DNA of 64,000 bases, taken from assembly GCA_023255735.1 (NCBI GenBank), contig JAGDVP010000010.1:62001-126000 (forward strand). Direction: 5' to 3'. This stretch comes from Halothiobacillus sp. (GTDB lineage Bacteria; Pseudomonadota; Gammaproteobacteria; Halothiobacillales; Halothiobacillaceae). Positions 9,265 through 19,649 of this stretch are shown in pieces (the first letter of the stretch is position 1; the number at the start of each line of letters is the position of its first letter). The notes below the pieces were generated by a model. The model searched no databases, was not told where the DNA came from, and worked only from the letters and a program-made list of their open reading frames with translations. Position numbers and translations under genes: made by a program.

Positions 9265-11127
9265 TTAAATGGAAATTTGGGTTAAGCGCGCACGCCGACC
9301 ATAAATCAAATTCACCAGTGCGCGGGTGACCATAATGGCCGTAAACAACGAGGCAGAAATCCCGATAATCAGCGTTACCGCAAAGCCTTTCACAGGGCCT
9401 GAGCCCAATCCGAACAATACGATAGCCGCGAGTAGGGTGGTAATGTGCGAATCGATAATCGTGGCAAACGCGCGCTCATAACCGGCTTTAATGGCCGCCT
9501 GCGGGGTAAGCCCATTGCGCAGTTCCTCGCGGATTCGCTCGTTAATCAGCACGTTGGCATCCACGGCAATCCCCAAGGTGAGCACCATGCCCGCAATCCC
9601 CGGCAAGGTGAGTGTGGCTTGGAGCAATGAAAGCACGGACACGATAAGCACGAGATTCACCCCGAGGGCGACCACGGCGGTCACGCCAAACACGCGGTAG
9701 TAAATCAGCATAAATACAGCGACCAACGCAAAGCCTAAGATGGAAGCATTCACGCCGGCTTGGATATTTTGCGCGCCTAAGCTTGGGCCGACGGTGCGCT
9801 CTTCAACAATATCCATGGGCGCGCGCAGGGCGCCGGCGCGCAACAGCAACGCTAAATCGCGGGCTTCATTGGGGGAATCCAGCCCGGTAATTTGGAAGCG
9901 GTTGGCCAGTTGATCTTGAATGGTGGCGACATTAATGACCTGCTCGATCACTTTTTTCTCTTTGACGGGCGCGCCGTTCACCATTTTGGTTTCGCTGCGG
10001 TGCTCAATGAACACGACACCCATTTGCTTGCCGATATTTTGCCCGGTGATGTCGGCCATGCGGCGCGCGCCCTGGCCATCTAAATTCACAAATACCGCCG
10101 GTGAGCCGGAACGTTGATCAAACCCCGACGAGGCGCCGGTGATGCGATCGCCGGTGACGATCACTTGACGTTTTAACAAGACCGGCTGGCCGTTTTTCTC
10201 GTGATACAGCCGCGCATCGGGTGGCGTGCGTCCCGATTGTTGGGCATCGATCCAATCGGTGGGCGTGCCCGAGACTAAGCGAAACTCGAGTGTGGCGGTG
10301 GCGCCGATAATCTCTTTGGCGCGAACGGTATCTTGGATGCCGGGCAGTTCCACCACGATGCGATCATCGCCCTGTTGCTGAATGAGCGGTTCGGCAACCC
10401 CTAATTCATTGACGCGATTACGCAGGGTGGTGATGTTTTGATCGATGGCGGCTTTGCGCTCCGCTTGCGCGCCTACCTCGGTGAATTGGGCGGTGAAATA
10501 TGGTTGGGTATTGCGCTCATCTTTGGCAAAAACGAGCTCAGGATATTTGCCGGTTAAGGCGGTAATGGCGGCATCCCGGGCGGCGGCATCCGGGAAGCGC
10601 ACAGCAATTTCGGTGCCTTTATCCACATCGGCGCTAATGTAGCGAATATTGGCCTCGCGCAAATCACCCCGCATGCCATCCACCCGACGCTCAAGCGCGG
10701 TTTTAATGGCGGCTTGCATGTCGATTTGCATTAAGAAATGCACGCCGCCACGTAAATCTAGCCCCAAATACATCGGCTTAGCGCCTAAATTTTGCATCCA
10801 GCGCGGGGCGGCGGGCGCCAGATTGAGTGCTACGGGATAATCATCACCCAAGGCTTCGCGCACCACGTTGACGGCTTTGAGCTGGGCATCGGTGGAATCG
10901 AACTGAATGAGGCCATCTTTATCTTCGATGCCCGCACTTTTTACGGTGATGTTGGCGGCTTTAAGCGCAGCAACCGCCTTATCGACGGCGGCTTGATCCA
11001 TCACGGCATTGCGTTTAGAGATTTGCAGTGCCGGGTTTTCCCCGTAAATGTTGGGCAGGGCGTAAAACAGTGCAAAAAACAGCACCAAAACAATGAGTAG
11101 ATTTTTCCACCAAGGATAACGATTCAT
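9265..11127 (-). CDS. secD: Protein translocase subunit SecD
   Basis: SecD is the larger subunit of the SecDF translocation motor. I choose the ATG at 11127 because it gives MNRYPWWKNLLIV, matching the family's N-terminus (MLNRYPLWK in E. coli). The frame can extend to a TTG at 11163 without a ribosome binding site. The product is 620 residues: one N-terminal helix, a large periplasmic P1 region beginning after LYLGLDLRGGVHFL, and five C-terminal helices with LTLGIAVDANVLINERIRE. Gene order yajC-secD-secF is standard. Confidence 0.96.
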   Translation of the reverse strand: MNRYPWWKNLLIVLVLFFALFYALPNIYGENPALQISKRNAVMDQAAVDKAVAALKAANITVKSAGIEDKDGLIQFDSTDAQLKAVNVVREALGDDYPVALNLAPAAPRWMQNLGAKPMYLGLDLRGGVHFLMQIDMQAAIKTALERRVDGMRGDLREANIRYISADVDKGTEIAVRFPDAAARDAAITALTGKYPELVFAKDERNTQPYFTAQFTEVGAQAERKAAIDQNITTLRNRVNELGVAEPLIQQQGDDRIVVELPGIQDTVRAKEIIGATATLEFRLVSGTPTDWIDAQQSGRTPPDARLYHEKNGQPVLLKRQVIVTGDRITGASSGFDQRSGSPAVFVNLDGQGARRMADITGQNIGKQMGVVFIEHRSETKMVNGAPVKEKKVIEQVINVATIQDQLANRFQITGLDSPNEARDLALLLRAGALRAPMDIVEERTVGPSLGAQNIQAGVNASILGFALVAVFMLIYYRVFGVTAVVALGVNLVLIVSVLSLLQATLTLPGIAGMVLTLGIAVDANVLINERIREELRNGLTPQAAIKAGYERAFATIIDSHITTLLAAIVLFGLGSGPVKGFAVTLIIGISASLFTAIMVTRALVNLIYGRRARLTQISI

Positions 11128-11256
11128 CAAAAATGCCTGTGGGGTGTCGACCGTGACACGCAATTATAGCGCCTATAAATCAAAGAGTTATGGGCGCGTG
11201 GATAAATAACAACCAAATGGCTCGGCACGCGTTAAGCCTGCCGTGTGCCGCAGAGC

Positions 11257-11598
11257 TTACGCTTCGCGGGTATCTTTCAGTGTGCCTTTGGGCATCACGG
11301 TGGCCACGGCATTGCGCTGAACCACCATGGTGACGTTATCGGCCACTTCAATAATCAAAAACGCTTCGGTGACTTTAACAACCCGGCCAAGCAAGCCCCC
11401 ATTGGTGATAATTTCATCCCCTTTTTCAATCGATTCAACGAGTTTTTTGAGTTCTTTTTGACGCTTAACCTGGGGGCGAATCAGTAAAAAATACATCACA
11501 CCAAAAATGAGGATTAAGGGCAGAAAAGTCGCGATTAAGCTGGGTTGCTGGGCGGCTGTGGGGGCGGCATCGGCCATCGCATCGGAGATAAAAAACAT
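11257..11598 (-). CDS. yajC: Preprotein translocase accessory subunit YajC
   Basis: YajC is a small single-span inner-membrane protein that associates with SecDF. The 113-residue product has one membrane helix at about residues 21-42 (ATFLPLILIFGVMYFLLI). The family signature RPQVKRQKELKKLVESIEKGDEIITNGGLLGRV follows. The gene lies upstream of secD and downstream of tgt by 134 bases. That gap contains an 11634-11651 inverted repeat (CAGTCA/TGACTG) with no T-tract, so it does not look like a terminator. Confidence 0.95.
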   Translation of the reverse strand: MFFISDAMADAAPTAAQQPSLIATFLPLILIFGVMYFLLIRPQVKRQKELKKLVESIEKGDEIITNGGLLGRVVKVTEAFLIIEVADNVTMVVQRNAVATVMPKGTLKDTREA

Positions 11599-11732
11599 AC
11601 AGGGCTTTTCCTTTACTCTTGGGTTTTAATAAGCAGTCAGCGGGGTGACTGGGCTAAAATTCGCTGATTAGTATGCCACAGGCGCGCTAAGTTCCTGGCC
11701 TTTTTGCCGGTATTACCGCGTGTGGCGTCCAC

Positions 11733-13959
<2,227 letters not shown>

Positions 13960-14021
13960 GAAGCGCGCAGTTTAACACGGCTTTTGCTGATGTAGGTTTC
14001 GTTACAAAGGTTTTGGTTAGG

Positions 14022-14534
14022 AGCCATCCTGTGGCTTCAAGCCCATCCCTGTATGCAATCTCGGCGCCCATCATGGGTTATCGAGTTCGGGAAAATATGA
14101 CCCATCCTTGGGTACTCATGCGGGTTTTTAACTCAAGCAATCAATTTAATCGCTGGTCAACCAAGCAGTTAAACAAATCCCTCTGCCCGGCACGGCAAAT
14201 CTTTTGCCGCTTTTCTTAAAGGTGGTTATTCCCTCAACCAGCATCTTCCTTGCTGCCTCATCCTTGAAGCCTGCTACTTGGGACATCCTGTCCTGGTTAT
14301 CCTTAACCGGAGCGACCTTGCTCTGTTAGCCCATCCTGGGCGACTGTCCTTTTATCCGTCCTTGAGTCATCCTTGATGATTTGCTCATCCTGAGCGTACC
14401 GCCCCCCATCCTCGGGGTGCGAATCATCCTTTAAAATTATGTCCTATAACTTAAACACCGATGCGTCATGCGGGGTGCTTAATCGGCTTCTTGCTGCTCT
14501 ATCCTGAGCACGGAGCTATCATGCCGAACAAATG
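14022..14534 (-). ncRNA. csrB: CsrB/RsmZ-family CsrA-sequestering regulatory RNA
   Basis: No protein gene fits the 650 bases between queA and the esterase. Read on the minus strand it is a chain of short hairpins with different stems but the same loop core, AGGA or AGGAT. Examples are GCTC-AGGAT-GAGC (14383-14395), GCCC-AGGAT-GGGC (14329-14341), GGAC-AGGAT-GTCC (14281-14293), GGTTA-AGGA-TAACC (14295-14308), CCCC-GAGGAT-GGGG (14404-14417), GCTC-AGGATA-GAGC (14496-14509), TTAT-AGGAC-ATAA (14437-14449), ACCCA-AGGA-TGGGT (14100-14113), AGCCA-CAGGA-TGGCT (14022-14036) and CAGCA-loop-TGCTG (14239-14255). CsrB-type RNAs bind many CsrA dimers through exactly such CAGGAUG loops. A -10-like TACAAC at 14546-14541 puts the 5' end near 14534. 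The 3' end is uncertain: the dense hairpin core stops near 14239 and two more hairpins lie further on. Confidence 0.85.
14193..14217 (+). terminator. Terminator-like hairpin inside the CsrB-like locus
   Basis: CGGCAAA (14193-14199), loop TCT and TTTGCCG (14203-14209) are followed by CTTTTCTT on the plus strand, the form of an intrinsic terminator. No plus-strand gene lies upstream. On the minus strand the same stem marks the end of the dense GGA-hairpin core but has no adjacent T-tract. Confidence 0.45.
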
Positions 14535-14588
14535 TGACAAGTTGTAGCGCCAAGGCGCCATAGTTCCGTCAGAATGGGCGATTTGTTG

Positions 14589-14606
14589 TGTAAGAATTTT
14601 CTTACA
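14589..14606 (-). promoter_or_regulatory. GacA (UvrY) upstream activating sequence
   Basis: TGTAAG-AAAATT-CTTACA on the minus strand is a perfect match to the GacA operator TGTAAG-N6-CTTACA found upstream of rsmX/Y/Z and csrB genes. Its centre is about 63 bases from the inferred start of the CsrB-like RNA. It begins 5 bases from the esterase stop codon at 14612, so it is a true intergenic element. It implies control by a GacS/GacA (BarA/UvrY) system encoded elsewhere. Confidence 0.85.
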
Positions 14607-14611
14607 GAATT

Positions 14612-15442
14612 TTAGGGTGTGCGGGGTTGGTCCAGCCGGCCAAACGGCGCGCAGCCTTGGGTGAAAAATAAGCGTAGGCTCTGCATAAAGCCTGCGGGGT
14701 CTTCGGTATGCGGCCAGTGTTTGGCTTTATTTAAGGTGTTCAGGCAGGCGGCGGGAAAGTTGCGGGCGATAATAGGGCGATCGTCCGGCCCAATATAAGC
14801 CGAGCCCGCGCCGCGAATAAATAACGAAGGCCCGCAAAAAAAACCGTGGAGCTCGGGCATCAGCGAGGTTTCGGGGTAGGCTCGCTCTAAGGCATCCAAA
14901 TTAAAGCGCCAGCGCCAAGTGGTTTGGTTATTTTGAGTTTCTTGGCTTAGGTTGGCGGCCAAGAATGCCCGCACATCGGGATCAAATACAAAGGGCGCCA
15001 TTTGGGTTTTCGCCTGCGCGCGCGAGGTTAAGGTGGCCAGATTAACCGCGCGCAGCGCCGTAAACACCTCGTTATGCCAGGCAGGGTAGGCTTTAGGGGC
15101 GATATCCACCACCACCAGGTGGGTGAAGCGCTCGGGCGCCCGATCGGCCAGCACCATGGCGAGTTTGCCGCCTAGGGAATGACCAATGAGCCGCGCTCGC
15201 TCCAAGCCTAAGCGATCCATCAACCGCAGCACGTCATCAGCCATGGCCTCGAAGCACAGGTTGTCAATCCATGGCGAACGGCCGTGGTTGCGCAGATCAA
15301 GGTTAATGACACGGTAGGTATCGGACAAATCACGCGCCACGCCGCGCCAATTCGCGGAGGATCCAAATAAACCGTGCATAATGAGTACCGGTAATCCCCC
15401 GCCCGATTCTTCAAAGTTAAGCATAACGGTTGAATGGGGCAT
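14612..15442 (-). CDS. Alpha/beta-hydrolase, YbfF-like esterase
   Basis: This 276-residue protein is an alpha/beta-fold hydrolase. The oxyanion-hole segment MHGLFGSSANW (residues 22-32) and nucleophile elbow GHSLGG with S89 are clear. The LDLRNHGRSPW stretch is characteristic of the YbfF-type esterases. The exact substrate cannot be read from sequence; the family acts on short acyl esters and thioesters in vitro. I choose the ATG at 15442, which has an AGGAG site 11 bases upstream, over a TTG at 15472. The stop codon lies next to the GacA operator of the neighbouring RNA gene. Confidence 0.82.
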   Translation of the reverse strand: MPHSTVMLNFEESGGGLPVLIMHGLFGSSANWRGVARDLSDTYRVINLDLRNHGRSPWIDNLCFEAMADDVLRLMDRLGLERARLIGHSLGGKLAMVLADRAPERFTHLVVVDIAPKAYPAWHNEVFTALRAVNLATLTSRAQAKTQMAPFVFDPDVRAFLAANLSQETQNNQTTWRWRFNLDALERAYPETSLMPELHGFFCGPSLFIRGAGSAYIGPDDRPIIARNFPAACLNTLNKAKHWPHTEDPAGFMQSLRLFFTQGCAPFGRLDQPRTP

Positions 15443-15584
15443 GGCTTGATGGGCTCCTGGGGTAATGTGCAAATCGGTTCAGTGGCTTTGAATTGCGCGG
15501 CGCATAATACCTTATTGTGGATGCCTTATTGTGGTGGGGCATTGGTTCCTGCTGACCTTTCTTAAATAACGATAGAAGTGCTGT

Positions 15585-16919
15585 ATGTTTATTATCGATG
15601 GCTCGGCGGGTGACTCAGCTGCGGGCGTTTGTGTTGATTTGCCGCGGCCAGATTTAAATGCGCCGCGGGTTTTTCCGGTGCAAATTACGCGCGCAGCGGC
15701 TTTATTGGATTTAATTCAAGACGAGGGGATTCCCAGTGATCGCGCGTTGGCTCACGCCTTTCGAGCCGAGCGCGGCATGGGCAAGCGCGACCGCACGCAA
15801 TTGCAGGTTTTGGTGTTTTTTGTGCTTCGCTATTGGCGCACGTTAGATGTGCTGATGGATTTACCGCTTGATACCGAGCGGGGTTCATCTTTACCGCGTT
15901 TGGGGGTTGCTCTGGCCTTAGCCGACAGGTTAGACGACACTTTGGCGGCGTTGACCGGTGTGGATGGCGCCGTGATTGCTCGCCGCCTTGCTGCGCCCAT
16001 GTCGCTTGCGGCGCGGTTGAATTTGCGTGATGGCGATATGCAGCGTTTGCGGGCGGCGTTTGGGGCCGAGGCGGCAACCGTCGGGCTGGCGTTACTTGCG
16101 CGCGCGCCGCTGGATATTCGCACCAATACGCGCGTCACCACGCCCGATGCCTTGCGCGCCGAGTTGCACGCGGCGGGCATAGCCAGTGAGCCGATTGCAG
16201 GGTTAGCGCACGCTTTGCGCCTGGTTGATAACGCGGCGCTCACCCAGCTTGACGCATTTAAAACGGGCGCCTTTGAGGTTCAGGATGCGGGTAGCCAATG
16301 GATTATCGAAGCGTGTCAGGCACAAAGCGGCATGAGTGTGCTGGATTTGTGCGCAGGCGCGGGGGGCAAAGCACTGGGGTTGGCGCAAGTGGTGGGTGAG
16401 ACGGGGCGGGTTTTGGCCTGCGATGTGGATTTCGAGCGCTTAAGCCGGCTGCCTTTGCGCAGTGAGCGCGCGGGCTGGAAAAATATTGAGTGCCAACCGA
16501 TTGACCATGGCCAAGATCGAGAAGTTGTCCGGCGCGCGCCCTTTGATCGCGTGTTGATCGATGCGCCGTGTTCTGGCTCGGGCACGGTTCGTCGTCACCC
16601 AGAATTAAAGCAAGCCGCTATTGATTTAACCGCTTTGGGCGCCATTCAAGCGCAGCTCCTAGATGATGGCGCAGAAGTGACACGCCCGGATGGTTTGCTG
16701 ATTTACGCCACCTGTAGCTTATGGCTGGATGAAAACGAGGCGCAGATTGAGGCGTTTTTGCGCCGTCATCCCGCGTGGCGCCTTGAGCCTTTGCCGGCCA
16801 CGATTGCCGATTTTGTGGCGCCGGCCGCGGTTGAGCCTGCCTGTGGCATGGCCAGAATTCGCCCCGATAAACAAGGGGGCGATGGATTTTTCTTTGCCGT
16901 GTTGCGCGCGCCAAGCTAG
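15585..16919 (+). CDS. rsmB: RsmB-family RNA (cytosine-C5)-methyltransferase
   Basis: RsmB methylates C967 of 16S rRNA using S-adenosylmethionine. The 444-residue product has an N-terminal NusB-like helical domain (about 30-175) and a C-terminal methyltransferase domain. The latter has the SAM motif DLCAGAGGK (254-262), the IDAPCSGSGTVRRHPE motif with C329, and the catalytic ATCSL motif with C377. The two cysteines mark a C5-methyltransferase. It is not next to fmt/def here, unlike in E. coli. No clear ribosome binding site precedes the ATG, and an extra 25-residue N-terminus may mean a downstream start. Confidence 0.9.
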   Translation: MFIIDGSAGDSAAGVCVDLPRPDLNAPRVFPVQITRAAALLDLIQDEGIPSDRALAHAFRAERGMGKRDRTQLQVLVFFVLRYWRTLDVLMDLPLDTERGSSLPRLGVALALADRLDDTLAALTGVDGAVIARRLAAPMSLAARLNLRDGDMQRLRAAFGAEAATVGLALLARAPLDIRTNTRVTTPDALRAELHAAGIASEPIAGLAHALRLVDNAALTQLDAFKTGAFEVQDAGSQWIIEACQAQSGMSVLDLCAGAGGKALGLAQVVGETGRVLACDVDFERLSRLPLRSERAGWKNIECQPIDHGQDREVVRRAPFDRVLIDAPCSGSGTVRRHPELKQAAIDLTALGAIQAQLLDDGAEVTRPDGLLIYATCSLWLDENEAQIEAFLRRHPAWRLEPLPATIADFVAPAAVEPACGMARIRPDKQGGDGFFFAVLRAPS

Positions 16920-17019
16920 CCTGCAGGCATTTTTGGGCTATCGACAAATCGAGGCGGGCACGGCAAACTCATTGCCTTGATTTTTATTTGCGTTGTATGG
17001 CGCTGGCACGGTGATTTTC

Positions 17020-17238
17020 ATGATCCCATCGGTGTTTTTTTATCGCGCGGCGGCTGCAAGCTTAATCATGCTGGGCGCGTTGCTGACAGGTTGTGGGCAA
17101 AAAGGGCCGCTGGTTTTACCGCCTCAAGCTCAAACTCAAGCCCAAGCCCAGGCTCAAACCCAGGCTCAAATTCCTATCGCGCAAAGCCCGCAGCCTAACG
17201 TTGCCGCGCAAATGGCCACAAAATCCCTTTCTAACTAA
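17020..17238 (+). CDS. lptM: LPS translocon maturation chaperone LptM (YifL-like lipoprotein)
   Basis: This 72-residue lipoprotein has a signal peptide ending in LLTGC and the family signature CGQKGPL immediately after the lipidated Cys. LptM helps LptD form correct disulfides in the outer membrane. The tail is a low-complexity Gln/Ala/Thr repeat from a degenerate CAAGCT/CAGGCT hexamer array (17121-17175). It sits 23 bases upstream of lysA, its usual neighbour. I start it at the ATG at 17020; the frame reaches back to a TTG at 16993. Confidence 0.85.
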   Translation: MIPSVFFYRAAAASLIMLGALLTGCGQKGPLVLPPQAQTQAQAQAQTQAQIPIAQSPQPNVAAQMATKSLSN

Positions 17239-17261
17239 CCCCAGAGCGGAGCCGCCCTGTC

Positions 17262-18557
17262 ATGAGCCGTTTACCCTACCCCCAACTTGCCCGCGATGCC
17301 AATCAGGCGCTCATGCTTGACGGTTATCCGTTAAGCCAGATAGCCGATGCATTCGGCACGCCGACCTATGCCTACTCAAGCGCAGCGATTACCCAAGCCT
17401 ATCACGCGCTTGCTGCCGCCTTTGGTGATCGCAAGCACCAAATTTGTTATGCCGTTAAAGCTAACAGTAACCTTGCCATTTTGGCGCTATTGGCAAGGCT
17501 TGGTGCGGGGTTCGATATTGTGTCGGGCGGGGAGTTAGCGCGGGTGCTCAAAGCGGGCGGTGAGCCGGCAAAAGTTGTTTTTTCTGGGGTGGGCAAGCGC
17601 GCAGATGAAATTCGTTACGCTTTGCGTGTCGGTGTCGGCTGCTTGAATGTGGAATCCGCAGCTGAGCTTGCGCGAATTAGCGCGATCGCCAAAGATATGA
17701 ACTTAGTTGCGCCCATTTCGCTGCGGGTCAACCCCGATGTGGATGCCAAAACGCACCCCTATATTTCGACCGGCTTAAAAGACAATAAATTCGGGATTCC
17801 GATCGAGCAAGCGCCCGATTTATATCGCAAGGCCGCGCGCGATCCGCATCTTAGCGTCGTCGGCATTGATTGTCATATCGGCTCGCAGTTGACGGATGTG
17901 AGCCCATTTGCGGCGGCGGCGGAACGGGTGCTTTCTTTGCTTGATCTTTTGGTGCTCGAAGGGATCGAATTGCATCACCTTGATTTAGGCGGTGGCTTGG
18001 GTATTGCCTACACCGATGAGCATTCACCTACGGCGGCCGACTGGGTCAGCACGGTGGTGGGGGTGATTGATCGTCATCCCATTGCGCGGCGCTTGCCGAT
18101 TATGCTGGAGCCGGGGCGGTTTTTGGTGGGTCCCTCGGGGGTTTTGTTGAGCCGAGTGGAGTATTTGAAGCCGCATAACGCGGTGGGCAAAAATTTTGCC
18201 ATTATCGATGCCGCCATGAACGATCTCATACGCCCGGCACTGTATGGCAGTGTGATGGAGATTGTGGCGGTTGCGCCCGACCCCGCTCAACCCACCGCGA
18301 CGTGGGACGTGGTGGGGCCGGTGTGTGAAACCGGTGACTTTTTAGGCCGTGCCCGCGAGTTAGCGCTTAAAGAAGGCGATTTGGTGGCTATTTTGGGGGC
18401 GGGTGCCTACGGTTTTTCCATGGCTTCCAACTACAACACCCGAGGTCGGCCGGCGGAAGTGCTGATTGACGCAGGCCAAGCGCACCTGATTCGCGCGCGG
18501 GAAACCGTGGAATCTTTGTGGGCCAATGAGTGCATTGCCCCGTCAACAGGGTCCTAG
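17262..18557 (+). CDS. lysA: Diaminopimelate decarboxylase
   Basis: LysA decarboxylates meso-diaminopimelate to lysine using pyridoxal phosphate. The 431-residue product shows the PLP lysine in YAVKANSN. It also has the type III fold motifs GFDIVSGGEL, CHIGSQL, HLDLGGGLGI, EPGRFLVG, GPVCETGDF and GAYGFSMASNYN. The GPVCETGDF cysteine contributes to the substrate site of the other subunit. It follows lptM. The usual downstream partner dapF is absent and a peroxiredoxin-glutaredoxin gene comes next. Confidence 0.97.
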   Translation: MSRLPYPQLARDANQALMLDGYPLSQIADAFGTPTYAYSSAAITQAYHALAAAFGDRKHQICYAVKANSNLAILALLARLGAGFDIVSGGELARVLKAGGEPAKVVFSGVGKRADEIRYALRVGVGCLNVESAAELARISAIAKDMNLVAPISLRVNPDVDAKTHPYISTGLKDNKFGIPIEQAPDLYRKAARDPHLSVVGIDCHIGSQLTDVSPFAAAAERVLSLLDLLVLEGIELHHLDLGGGLGIAYTDEHSPTAADWVSTVVGVIDRHPIARRLPIMLEPGRFLVGPSGVLLSRVEYLKPHNAVGKNFAIIDAAMNDLIRPALYGSVMEIVAVAPDPAQPTATWDVVGPVCETGDFLGRARELALKEGDLVAILGAGAYGFSMASNYNTRGRPAEVLIDAGQAHLIRARETVESLWANECIAPSTGS

Positions 18558-18597
18558 CTGAGGATAGCCATGGCGCTCATTAATCGGGTTCATCTGA

Positions 18598-18634
18598 ATA
18601 GTTTTATTCTATGAAAATAATTGAATTTTTTAAT
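18598..18634 (+). promoter_or_regulatory. Candidate OxyR-binding element
   Basis: ATAG-TTTTATT-CTAT (18598-18612) fits the OxyR half-element ATAG-N7-CTAT. A weaker second copy, ATTG-N7-TAAT (18620-18634), follows after the expected 7-base spacer. It lies 105 bases before the peroxiredoxin-glutaredoxin start, where an OxyR activation site would be expected. No oxyR gene is in the window. Confidence 0.4.
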
Positions 18635-18738
18635 TTCAAACCCATGGCGGCTTCGCGTATTGTCATCAAACTTCAATGAAGTTGTTTTTTACTCAGTCGC
18701 CTGTTTTTAATTTTTACAAGAGTTTCAAGGAACCCATC

Positions 18739-19473
18739 ATGCTCGAAAATCGTGAAGGCCAACGCGTCCCGAATGTTACATTCCGCACCCGCCAACATAA
18801 TCAATGGGTCGATGTCACCACCGACGATTTATTCAAAGGCAAAACCGTGGTCGTGTTCTCATTGCCCGGCGCGTTTACGCCTACCTGCTCATCAAGCCAT
18901 GTGCCCCGTTTTAACGAATTGGCGCCCGTGTTCTTCAAGCACGGTGTCGATGACATCCTCTGCCTGTCGGTGAACGATACTTTTGTGATGAACGAATGGG
19001 CGGTGGATCAAAAAGCCGAGCACGTTCGTTTTATTCCCGATGGCAATGGCGATTTTAGTGCCGGCATGGGCATGCTGGTCGATAAAGAAAACTTAGGTTT
19101 TGGCAAGCGTTCATGGCGTTATTCCATGCTAGTGCGTGATGGTGTGATTGAGAAAATGTTCATCGAGCCGAATGTCGAGGGCGACCCGTATGAAGTCTCC
19201 GATGCCGATACGATGCTCGATTGGTTGGCACCGAACGCGGTTAAACCCCACTCGGTGATGTTGTTCTCGCGGCGCACGTGCCCGTTTTGTGCAAGGGCCA
19301 AAGGCATGCTGCACGATGCGGGCATGGCGTTTGATGAAATTTTGGTCGGCGAACAGGTTAATTTGCGCGCCTTGCGTGCCGCAACCGGCTCAGAATCTGT
19401 GCCGCAGGTATTTATCGACGGCCAATTGATTGGCGGCAGCGATAAACTGGCAGAGTGGATCGCCGCGCGCTAA
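18739..19473 (+). CDS. Peroxiredoxin-glutaredoxin hybrid (hyPrx5/PGdx)
   Basis: This 244-residue fusion reduces hydroperoxides with glutathione. Residues 1-165 are a Prx5-type peroxiredoxin with peroxidatic C50 in [14 protein letters not shown]. Residues 170-244 are a glutaredoxin with the CPFC active site (C181, C184) and the GSH-binding [13 protein letters not shown] and GGSDKL motifs. Size and layout match the Haemophilus and Neisseria enzymes. I choose the ATG at 18739 because AAGGAA lies just upstream; the frame extends to 18676 without support. Glutathione reductase, which would regenerate GSH, follows after 176 bases, giving a coherent peroxide-defence pair. Confidence 0.94.
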   Translation: MLENREGQRVPNVTFRTRQHNQWVDVTTDDLFKGKTVVVFSLPGAFTPTCSSSHVPRFNELAPVFFKHGVDDILCLSVNDTFVMNEWAVDQKAEHVRFIPDGNGDFSAGMGMLVDKENLGFGKRSWRYSMLVRDGVIEKMFIEPNVEGDPYEVSDADTMLDWLAPNAVKPHSVMLFSRRTCPFCARAKGMLHDAGMAFDEILVGEQVNLRALRAATGSESVPQVFIDGQLIGGSDKLAEWIAAR

Positions 19474-19649
19474 TCGATTTTCTTTATTCGTTTTATCGGG
19501 GTGCCGGCTCCGGCCGGTACCGAATCCCCAAAAGATAGGCTGCTAGGGTGGGAAAAAATCCGCCACAGGCCGTGTCTTTTTGGGTTTCGGTATCAACCCG
19601 TGGCGCACTGCTCATCTGTTTTAGTTTGGCAAAAATCAGGAATATCCCC

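Noticed and set aside
11634-11651. CAGTCA/TGACTG inverted repeat between tgt and yajC as a terminator.
   Set aside because: Short stem with no T-tract on either strand.
14013-14219. A 68-codon plus-strand open frame in the same region.
   Set aside because: It has no ribosome binding site or recognisable sequence and lies across the hairpin array.
14022-14534. The repeated CATCCTG words on the plus strand as a CRISPR array, REP element or DNA-binding repeats.
   Set aside because: Units are irregularly spaced and stems differ from copy to copy. Read on the minus strand they form GGA-loop hairpins behind a GacA operator, which a CsrB-type RNA explains better.
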